From Deltaproteobacteria bacterium (GTDB lineage: Bacteria; Myxococcota; UBA796; SXON01): DNA of 18,806 nucleotides. The position numbers and the translations under genes were made by a program. Position 1 is the first letter of the stretch. Every line of letters starts with the position of its first letter. The notes under the pieces were generated by a model, which was not told where the DNA came from, did no database searches, and saw nothing but the letters and a program-made list of their open reading frames with translations. The DNA is taken from positions 1 through 18,806 of the forward strand of contig CANKNP010000057.1 of the NCBI GenBank assembly GCA_947483545.1. The letters are read 5' to 3'. This document shows positions 6,842 to 13,110 of this stretch, piece after piece.

Positions 6842-7845
6842 AACCGCTGGCGGGCGTACGCGTGATCGATCTCTCGCGGCTGTTGCCCGGGCCTTTCGCG
6901 ACGCTTTGCCTGCAGGGTTTGGGCGCGACGGTGGTCAAGGTCGAGGACCCGCGGGGAGGCGACTACCTTCGGGCGATGCCGCCGCAAGTGCCGGGCGCCG
7001 GCGGGACGGTGAACGCCTGGTTCGCCGCCCTGAACCGTGGGAAGCGGAGCGTCGCGCTCGATCTGAAGACCTCGGAGGGTCGCGAGGGGGTGATGCGACT
7101 GCTCGCGGGGGCGGATGTGCTCGTGGAGAGTTTTCGGCCGGGAGTGTTGGCGCGCTTGGGGCTCGATCCTCGCCACCTGCAGGAGCGCTTCCCGGATCTC
7201 GTGATCGCGAGCCTGACGGGCTGGGGTCAGACGGGACCGATGGCCCAGCTGCCGGGGCATGACCTGGGTTTTCTCGCGCTGGCGGGGCTGCTCTACCGGA
7301 ATCCAGCGGTGCCCCCGGTTCAGTGGGGAGACCTCGCGGCCGGGGGCCTGTGCGCCGCGTTGCAGATCTCAGCGGCGCTGGCCGGGCGGGCGAGGGGAAC
7401 GCAGCGCGGTGTGTGGCTCGACATCGCGATGTTGGACAACCTGATCGGGTTGCAACAGGCAGTGTTCGCGCAGCTCGCAGCCGGGGCGCCTGCGGATGAG
7501 ATGCTGACGGGCGGGTTGCCGGTCTACCGCTGCTATGGAGCACAGGACGGGTTTGTCAGCGTGGCGGCGTTGGAACCGGCGTTCCTGGCCGAGTTTACCC
7601 GTCACGCGCCGGGGTTGAACGCCGAGGAGATCGCGGGGTGGTTGGGCGGGGGGACGCGGGCCGCCTGGGAGGTGCAGCTCGCTGGCGCGTGTGTCGTGCC
7701 GGTGCTCAGCCCGGCCGAGGTGCTCCTTCACCCGCAGATCGTTGCCCGTGGGCTGTTTTCCGGCGGACTCCCGAACCCGCCGACCGGCCCTGTCGAGGGG
7801 CCCGTGCCGGCGCTGGGGGAGCACACCGGCGAGGAGCTGGGGTGA
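6829..7845 (+). CDS. Class III CoA-transferase (CaiB/BaiF/AMACR family)
   Basis: This 338-residue member of the family III CoA-transferase/alpha-methylacyl-CoA racemase group acts on acyl-CoA thioesters in the cytoplasm. It opens with LAGVRVIDLSRLLPGPF, the family's standard start, then GATVVKVEDPRGGD, LNRGKRSVALDLK and ADVLVESFRPGV. Next are GHD (His144-Asp145) and WGDLAAGG with Asp168. In racemases His126 and Asp156 are catalytic at equivalent motifs, and in transferases the Asp forms the acyl-enzyme, so this copy appears active. It is somewhat shorter than the usual ~360-400 residues. The ATG at 6829 lies inside the end of the adenylate-enzyme-like gene, overlapping by 13 bases and implying translational coupling. 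Racemase versus transferase cannot be settled from sequence alone. It ends 4 bases from the convergent DUF1993 gene. Confidence 0.9.
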   Translation: MDTLKPLAGVRVIDLSRLLPGPFATLCLQGLGATVVKVEDPRGGDYLRAMPPQVPGAGGTVNAWFAALNRGKRSVALDLKTSEGREGVMRLLAGADVLVESFRPGVLARLGLDPRHLQERFPDLVIASLTGWGQTGPMAQLPGHDLGFLALAGLLYRNPAVPPVQWGDLAAGGLCAALQISAALAGRARGTQRGVWLDIAMLDNLIGLQQAVFAQLAAGAPADEMLTGGLPVYRCYGAQDGFVSVAALEPAFLAEFTRHAPGLNAEEIAGWLGGGTRAAWEVQLAGACVVPVLSPAEVLLHPQIVARGLFSGGLPNPPTGPVEGPVPALGEHTGEELG

Positions 7846-7849
7846 GGGC

Positions 7850-8356
7850 TCAGGGGGTGCGGAGCGACAGGGCGCCGAGGTAGTCCCGCTTGCCGATGTC
7901 CACGCCGTTGTGGCGCAGGATCGCGTAGGCGTGGGTCGTGTGGAAGTAGAAATTCGGAACGGCGTGCTCGAGGAAGTAGTCGGCGCCGGACATGGTCTTG
8001 CCCTCCCAGCGGGGTTGCGTGACGACGCGGGTGGCGGCGCCCTCGAAGTCGGCGGCCGTGAACGTCTCCAGGATGCCGAGCGTGGTCTGGATGCGCGCGC
8101 ACAGCTCCTCAAGCGTCTGCTCGGTGTCTGGTGCCGAGGGCACGGCCTTTCCGGTGAGCCGCGAGGCCGCCATTTTGGCCGTGTCGCACGCGATCTGGAC
8201 CTGGCGTGCCAGCGCGAACTGGTCGGGGGCCAAGCGCAGCCCCGGGATCACCGCGGGCTCGATCTTCTTCGCCTGGGCGAAGGCGTTGGCCTTCTGCAGG
8301 CAATGGTCCAGGTTGTTCAACATCTTTTTCATCTGCGTGATCGTTTCGAAGTACAT
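7850..8356 (-). CDS. DUF1993 family protein (DinB-like fold)
   Basis: This 168-residue protein matches DUF1993. It starts MYFETITQMKKMLNNLDHCL, and it has the family's conserved C-terminal block PNFYFHTTHAYAILRHNGV followed by GKRDYLG. The family is predicted to adopt a DinB-like helical bundle; its biochemical role is unknown, and the His residues in the last helices could bind metal. I start at the ATG at 8356 rather than further upstream: GAGGA (complement of 8365-8369) lies 8 bases before it, and the family begins there. It is convergent with the CoA-transferase gene (stops 4 bases apart) and divergent from the CbbQ-type ATPase. The 162-base gap to that gene holds a perfect 10-bp inverted repeat, a possible operator. 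Confidence 0.86.
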   Translation of the reverse strand: MYFETITQMKKMLNNLDHCLQKANAFAQAKKIEPAVIPGLRLAPDQFALARQVQIACDTAKMAASRLTGKAVPSAPDTEQTLEELCARIQTTLGILETFTAADFEGAATRVVTQPRWEGKTMSGADYFLEHAVPNFYFHTTHAYAILRHNGVDIGKRDYLGALSLRTP

Positions 8357-8364
8357 GCTTGAAG

Positions 8365-8369
8365 TCCTC
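8365..8369 (-). promoter_or_regulatory. Ribosome binding site deciding the DUF1993 start
   Basis: GAGGA on the minus strand ends 8 bases before the ATG at 8356. It supports this start over in-frame upstream candidates, which would add residues absent from the family. Confidence 0.65.
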
Positions 8370-8404
8370 GGGCCGGACTCTATCGCACCGTCGGCCGTCC
8401 GGAA

Positions 8405-8439
8405 AGTGACCAGATCTGACAAACTCACTTCTGGTCACT
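8405..8439. promoter_or_regulatory. Perfect 10-bp inverted repeat, candidate operator
   Basis: AGTGACCAGA (8405-8414) and TCTGGTCACT (8430-8439) are exact inverted copies with a 15-base spacer. The left arm also overlaps the palindrome CAGATCTG (8411-8418). The site lies 49 bases before the DUF1993 start and 79 bases before the ATPase start, in a divergent intergenic gap. That position favours a shared operator. It is less likely a terminator, since no gene ends here. No regulator gene adjoins it. Confidence 0.5.
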
Positions 8440-8518
8440 CGGGCCGGGCCATTGGCGGGGATGATTGGGGCAGTGAAGGGCTGAGCGAGATGCGCCGGGA
8501 TCCTGATACACGGCCGCC

Positions 8519-9331
8519 ATGCGCGTGCTCACTCCCCCTGTCGAGGACTACCTCGTCTCGCAAGCCCCGCCGTACCTGCCCGTGGCAGATGAGATGGACG
8601 TGTTCGCCCGGGCGTATCGAAACCAACTCCCCGTGCTGCTCAAGGGCCCGACGGGCTGCGGCAAGACCCGCTTTGTGGCCCACATGGCGGCGCGCCTCGG
8701 CCGGCCGCTGATCACGGTGGCGTGTCACGAGGATCTCACCGCCTCGGACCTGCTCGGCCGCTACCTGCTGCTCGGCGACGAGACCGTCTGGGTCGATGGC
8801 CCCCTCACCACAGGCGTGCGGCATGGCGCGATCGTCTACTTGGACGAGGTGGTCGAGGCCCGAAAGGACTCGCTGGTGGTCATCCACCCGCTCACGGATG
8901 ATCGTCGCATCCTGCCGATCGACCGCCTGGCCGTGATCCTTCGCGCGCCCCCGGAGTTCCTGCTCGTCGCGAGCTACAACCCCGGGTATCAGTCGGTGAT
9001 CAAGGAGCTGAAGCCCTCGACGCGGCAGCGGTTCATCAGCATCGATTTCAACTACCCGCCGGCAAAGGTGGAGATCGAGGTGTTGATGGTCGAGACGGGG
9101 TTGCAGCGTGCGCTGGCGGAGCGGCTCGTGAAGGTGGCGGAGAAGGTTCGGAATCTGACGGAGCGCGGGCTCGACGAGGGGGTCAGCACCCGGCTGCTGG
9201 TCTACGCCGCGCGGCTACTAAAGGACGGCGCCGAGCCGAGGTCGGCGATGCGAGCCGCGCTCACCCGGACCTTGACGGATGACCGCGATCTGCAGCGCAC
9301 CATCGATGAGATCGTGGCGGACTTCTTTTGA
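8519..9331 (+). CDS. MoxR-class AAA+ ATPase, CbbQ/NirQ/NorQ type
   Basis: This 270-residue ATPase is of the CbbQ/NirQ/NorQ/GpvN group within MoxR AAA+ proteins. These remodel or activate a target enzyme, usually together with a VWA-domain partner (CbbO/NorD). Visible motifs are Walker A GPTGCGKT (43-50), the [13 protein letters not shown] segment typical of this group (69-81), Walker B IVYLDE (105-110), sensor-1 Asn154 in SYNPGY, and Arg residues near 169-171 (TRQRF) in arginine-finger position. A CbbQ_C-like helical domain follows from about 180. All catalytic residues look intact. The ATG at 8519 has only a weak ribosome-binding site. No VWA/NorD/CbbO gene, RuBisCO or nitric oxide reductase gene is near; the next gene is an FG-GAP lipoprotein 117 bases on. 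Its client is therefore unknown. Confidence 0.92.
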   Translation: MRVLTPPVEDYLVSQAPPYLPVADEMDVFARAYRNQLPVLLKGPTGCGKTRFVAHMAARLGRPLITVACHEDLTASDLLGRYLLLGDETVWVDGPLTTGVRHGAIVYLDEVVEARKDSLVVIHPLTDDRRILPIDRLAVILRAPPEFLLVASYNPGYQSVIKELKPSTRQRFISIDFNYPPAKVEIEVLMVETGLQRALAERLVKVAEKVRNLTERGLDEGVSTRLLVYAARLLKDGAEPRSAMRAALTRTLTDDRDLQRTIDEIVADFF

Positions 9332-9448
9332 TATCGTGAGCCCGCCGATACATGTTTCGAGCATGGCGATGGTTCCCTTGCGTCGATCCGCGCTGAGCCG
9401 CCGACCGCCTCGCCAAAGTGCTATGGTCCAGCCGTCACGGAGTGTCTC

Positions 9449-11437
9449 ATGTCCTCGATCCGCCCGCTGTTCCTCCTCGAGGTGCTGCCAGCATGTGCGA
9501 TCGACAACAACCTGAAGGGGAACAGCGACGATCCGTCAGCGTTTGACTCATTCGACTCCCGAGATGTGCCGATCGACACCTACGGAACCGTGGACGGCGA
9601 GGAGTGCAACGGCATCGACGACGACGGTGATGGGCAGACCGACGAGGGCTTTGAGGATCGCGACGCGAACGGTCGGGTCGATTGCCTTGACGGGGAGTGT
9701 CCGCCGCTCACCGCGGGCGATGCGGGCACCGTGTCGATCACAGCCGAGTGTGAGGGGACGTCCGGCGGCGGGGGGGCTGAGATCACGGACGCCTGGAACG
9801 TGAAGATCAAATGGCAGGTGAAATCCCCGGCCCGCTACGCCAGTAATCAGCACTCTTATGTACAGCCAGTGATCGGGAACCTGGATGATGACAATGGCGA
9901 TGGCTTGGTGACCGAGGACGACACGCCCGAGGTGATCGTCAACACACACGGCACCCAAGGCGTGGTGCTGGTCCTGGACGGAGCCACGGGCGCTGAGAAA
10001 TGGACCTACGCGGGGACGGGGACGGGATCGGGCATCATCACCGCGGACATCGACAATGACGGCTCCCCCGATGTCGTGACCTACAACAGCTCGGGCCGGG
10101 CGATCGCACTCTCCGCTACCGGAGCGTTGAAGTGGACGGCGTCTCGCGCTCCAACCATGACGGGCTACGCGCAGATCAGCGTCGCGGACCTGGACGAGGA
10201 CGGCGTCCCGGAGGTCATCGCGGACGACTTGATCCTGGACGGTCCCTCTGGCTCGGTGCTGTTCAGCTTGAACGCAGCGTCCTCGGCGCCGTACCGGATG
10301 GCAGCCATCGCGGACGTGGACAATGACGGCGATCAAGAGATCTTCATCGCGGGCAAGGGGTTCAACTCCGATGGCACCGCGCTCTGGAGCAGCGGGCAGG
10401 TCGGCACCTACGGGATGTGGCCGGTGGTCGTGCAGGCCGATGGCGACGATGACGCCGAGATCGGCTGGGTCGGTGCCAAGTGGTCCCTCTACGAGCCAGA
10501 CGGCACGCGTATCTACGAGCGTAGCTACGGCACCTCCGCGCAGCCCGGCCCGCCTTGTGTTGGCGACTTTGACGGTGACGGGCAGGCCGAGGTGGCTTGG
10601 GGTGCGTACCAGACGTTCGTGATGTACGAACTGGACGGCACGCCGGTCTGGTCCGTGCCGATGAACGACACGTCTGGCCTCGCAGGCTGCTCCGGCTACG
10701 ACGTCAACAATGACGGCGCGTTGGAGATCCTGTTCGCCGACCAGACGACGTTCAAGATCCTCGACGGTTCGACGGGTGCGACCTTGTATTCCAACCCGAA
10801 CCATCGCTCAGGCACGCTGTTCGAATATCCTTCGGTGGCGGACATCGATCACGATGGGCACGCGGAGATCTTGATCACGTCGAATTACTGGTCCGGAGCT
10901 TGGGGTGTTGTGACGGCGTTTGAGCACGATGGTTCAGGCTGGCCGGCGGCGGGGAGCACCTGGGCGGTGCATGATTTTGCGATCACCAATATTGAGTCGG
11001 ACGGCTCGGTTCCGATGAACCCGGAGCCGTATTGGACCAAGTACAACGTGTACCGGGCGCGTGTGGCGGCGGATGATCCGGCGACTCCGGATCTGATTGC
11101 CAACATCACGGACGTGTGTGTGTCAGACTGCGTGTACGGCCCCGTGGCGCTGTCGGTGCAGGTGTCCAACCCCGGCGGGTCCGACGTGAACGCCGGAGCG
11201 ATCCTCGCGGTGTACGCCAACGACGAGACCAGCACGCGCCTGATTGGGACCGCCGTGTTGCCGGCCGTTGCTGCCGGGACCAAGCTCGCTGGCATCGAGT
11301 TTGAGCTCACGGTCGCCGATGTCGGTAGTCGCGGGTTCATCGCCATCGTGGACGACGATGGGACGGGGGTCGGCGCGGTCTCGGAGTGTGACGAGCTGAA
11401 CAACGAGGACCGGTTCATGGACGCCGCCTGTCCGTAG
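9449..11437 (+). CDS. FG-GAP/VCBS-repeat lipoprotein with MopE-type metal-binding motif
   Basis: This 662-residue predicted surface lipoprotein is a paralogue of the protein at 787-2691. GGAG at 9439-9442 lies 6 bases before the ATG. The signal peptide is short and ends LPAC (Cys16); it carries an unusual Glu in its hydrophobic core. After an acidic linker comes CNGIDDDGDGQTDEGF, the MopE-type putative metal-binding motif common in Myxococcota. FG-GAP-type Asp loops follow (DDDNGDG, DIDNDG, DLDEDG, DVDNDG, DFDGDG, DVNNDG, DIDHDG). A CARDB-like C-terminal domain with DVCVSDC and SECDELNNE plus a final Cys closes the protein. The propeller and C-terminus align segment by segment with the paralogue. 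Its role is probably surface binding or calcium-dependent structure. gluQ begins only 5 bases after its stop. Family assignment is strong, lipidation slightly less so. Confidence 0.86.
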   Translation: MSSIRPLFLLEVLPACAIDNNLKGNSDDPSAFDSFDSRDVPIDTYGTVDGEECNGIDDDGDGQTDEGFEDRDANGRVDCLDGECPPLTAGDAGTVSITAECEGTSGGGGAEITDAWNVKIKWQVKSPARYASNQHSYVQPVIGNLDDDNGDGLVTEDDTPEVIVNTHGTQGVVLVLDGATGAEKWTYAGTGTGSGIITADIDNDGSPDVVTYNSSGRAIALSATGALKWTASRAPTMTGYAQISVADLDEDGVPEVIADDLILDGPSGSVLFSLNAASSAPYRMAAIADVDNDGDQEIFIAGKGFNSDGTALWSSGQVGTYGMWPVVVQADGDDDAEIGWVGAKWSLYEPDGTRIYERSYGTSAQPGPPCVGDFDGDGQAEVAWGAYQTFVMYELDGTPVWSVPMNDTSGLAGCSGYDVNNDGALEILFADQTTFKILDGSTGATLYSNPNHRSGTLFEYPSVADIDHDGHAEILITSNYWSGAWGVVTAFEHDGSGWPAAGSTWAVHDFAITNIESDGSVPMNPEPYWTKYNVYRARVAADDPATPDLIANITDVCVSDCVYGPVALSVQVSNPGGSDVNAGAILAVYANDETSTRLIGTAVLPAVAAGTKLAGIEFELTVADVGSRGFIAIVDDDGTGVGAVSECDELNNEDRFMDAACP

Positions 11438-11442
11438 GTCCT

Positions 11443-12264
11443 TTGCCCCCCGTCGGTCGCCTCGCCCCCACCCCCTCCGGCCACCTCCACCTGGGGAACG
11501 CGCTGGCCTTCGGCGCCGCCTGGATCTCGGTCCGCAACCCGCCCACCGGGCCTTCGGGACGCCTCCTCCTCCGCATCGAAGATCTCGACCAGGGCCGCGC
11601 ACGCAGCGAGATCGCGGACTCCCAACGGGAGGATCTTCGCTGGCTCGGGCTCGATTGGGACGAGGAGGTGGCCCCCCAGAGCACGCGCAACTACACGCTC
11701 GACGGCGTGCCGACCTACCGTTGCCCCTGCTCGCGCGCGACCCGCCTCTCCTGGGGTTGCCGCTGCCGGTTTCAGCCCCGGGACACCGGCGCCTGGCGGT
11801 TTCGGACGCCAGAGGGGCGCGTTCGGTTCGTGGACCGTGCTCGCGGACCGCTGGAGCTTCCCCCCGGCGACGACCCCGTGGTGGTCCGGGCCAACGGGGA
11901 GGCCGCGTACCCGCTGGCCGTCGTGGTGGACGACGCGCGTGACGGCGTGACAGAGGTCGTGCGCGGCGCGGATCTGCTCGACGCGACGCCGGTGCAGGTG
12001 CGCATCCACGAAGTGCTCGGGCTGACACCCCCCAGCTACCTGCACGTTCCGGTGCTGCTGGGGCCGGACGGGCGAAAACTCTCCAAGTCCCATGGGTCCA
12101 CGGAGCTGCGGGCGTTGCGCGCGGAAGGTTGGACCCCCGAGGGGATTTGGGCGCTCCTGTTGCCGCTTCTTGGCGCCGAGCCGCCGCTCTCGGCCGCCGT
12201 GTTGGACCCGGCGCGAATTTGCCGAGGGGCCAGCCCGGGCGTTGCGCGAACAACACCGCCCTAA
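11443..12264 (+). CDS. gluQ: Glutamyl-Q tRNA(Asp) synthetase
   Basis: This 273-residue GluRS-like enzyme lacks an anticodon-binding domain. It activates glutamate and attaches it to queuosine-34 of tRNA(Asp). Class I motifs are clear: GRLAPTPSGHLHLGN (HLGN at about 16-19, the HIGH element) and KLSKS at 212-216. LLLRIEDLDQGRA and the YPLAVVVDDARDGVTEVVRG block are typical of GluQ. The zinc-site region reads CPCSR then WGCRC (Cys94, Cys96, Cys106, Cys108), a four-Cys version with a shorter spacing than the E. coli C-x-C / Tyr / Cys site. I use the TTG at 11443, 5 bases after the preceding stop, because homologues begin just before this GR-x-APTPSG motif. The C-terminus ends early in an Arg/Pro-rich tail; see the separate finding about a continuing alternate frame. 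Confidence 0.93.
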   Translation: MPPVGRLAPTPSGHLHLGNALAFGAAWISVRNPPTGPSGRLLLRIEDLDQGRARSEIADSQREDLRWLGLDWDEEVAPQSTRNYTLDGVPTYRCPCSRATRLSWGCRCRFQPRDTGAWRFRTPEGRVRFVDRARGPLELPPGDDPVVVRANGEAAYPLAVVVDDARDGVTEVVRGADLLDATPVQVRIHEVLGLTPPSYLHVPVLLGPDGRKLSKSHGSTELRALRAEGWTPEGIWALLLPLLGAEPPLSAAVLDPARICRGASPGVARTTPP

Positions 12265-12378
12265 GCCCCTGGAAGTGCTTGACTTGGAGCCGGGCTGGCC
12301 CCAACCCGCACCGTTACAGGTGGAAGGCGACGGGCTCGGCGTCTTCGACGAACCGTCGCCTTCCGCCGGTAGGAACGG

Positions 12379-12440
12379 TGCAAAGAGACCGCCGATCCGG
12401 GCGCGAGGTTCGCCGAGCGCGCGGATCGGCGGCCCTTGCA
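12379..12440 (+). other. Long GC-rich hairpin after gluQ
   Basis: CCGCCGATCCG (12389-12399) and CGGATCGGCGG (12422-12432) form a perfect 11-bp stem. Inner GCGC (12401-12404) can pair with GCGC (12417-12420), and outer TGCAA (12379-12383) with TTGCA (12436-12440) across a small internal loop. No T-run follows. It lies in the 219-base gap between gluQ and a lipoprotein gene, 43 bases before the latter's start. It may terminate or attenuate transcription, act in the leader of the lipoprotein mRNA, or serve as a protein-binding site. I cannot decide among these. Confidence 0.5.
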
Positions 12441-12483
12441 GCTCCCGATTCCCTGAAGATAAGCGGGGAAGCTTGGAGATCCC

Positions 12484-13074
12484 ATGAAGTCACCCCTCCT
12501 CACCCTCCTCACCGCCGTAACGCTCGGCATCGCGCTCGCCTGTGGATCCGCGAGCGAGCAGATGGAGCGAAGCTATACGGGGCGGCTCGAGTCGCTGGAC
12601 GCGGCGGCAGCGGCGAACCCCTCCCGGGCCCCCGCGATCCTCTCGACAAAGGCGAGCTTTGCACAGCGTTATGCCGCCCTTCCGGCCGATCCCGCGGCGA
12701 GAGAGGCGGCGCTTGGAAAGTTGAACCAGGACATGGCCGCCGCGATCAGCGCGGAGGAGGCCGCGGCCACCGCCGTGACCCAGGCGGCGGCGGCTGCGGA
12801 TGCCGCGGCGGGTGCAACCATTCGCACGTCGCTCAACGGCAATTGGAGCGGGGGCGGGATGGTCCTGAACATCGACCCGGGCGGCTCGGTTCACTACGAG
12901 CGGAGCGGATCCGTCAACAAGACGATCGATGCGTCCATCCAGAACGTCACCGGCACCGGCTTCGATGTTGGTGTATTCGGCCTCAACACCCACTTCGTGC
13001 TCACCACCCCGCCGCACGATGCGGGCGGCGTGTGGAAGATGACGGTGGACGGTGTGGAGCTGACGCGGTCCTGA
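12484..13074 (+). CDS. Predicted lipoprotein: Ala-rich helical stalk plus C-terminal beta domain
   Basis: This 196-residue protein has a clear signal peptide, MKSPLLTLLTAVTLGIALAC, with the lipobox Cys at position 20. GGAGA at 12475-12479 is suitably placed before the ATG. Residues ~25-118 are very Ala-rich and helical in character (with AISAEEAAATAVTQAAAAAD), probably a stalk or coiled segment. Residues ~119-196 look like a small beta domain, with GNWSGGGMVLNI near its start and WKMTVDGVELTR at its end. I recall similar endings in other bacterial lipoproteins but cannot name the family. It is anchored in the cell envelope. It precedes the LonC-like protease gene by 36 bases and could share its transcript. 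Function is unknown. Confidence 0.8.
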   Translation: MKSPLLTLLTAVTLGIALACGSASEQMERSYTGRLESLDAAAAANPSRAPAILSTKASFAQRYAALPADPAAREAALGKLNQDMAAAISAEEAAATAVTQAAAAADAAAGATIRTSLNGNWSGGGMVLNIDPGGSVHYERSGSVNKTIDASIQNVTGTGFDVGVFGLNTHFVLTTPPHDAGGVWKMTVDGVELTRS

Positions 13075-13110
13075 GCGGCTACCCGCGGAGTTCTTCGGAT
13101 AGGCTCCGGG

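Noticed and set aside
787..11437. The two FG-GAP genes as ends of a composite mobile element
   Set aside because: They are divergent at nucleotide level, there are no terminal inverted repeats or transposase, and the genes between them include ordinary housekeeping functions such as pyk.
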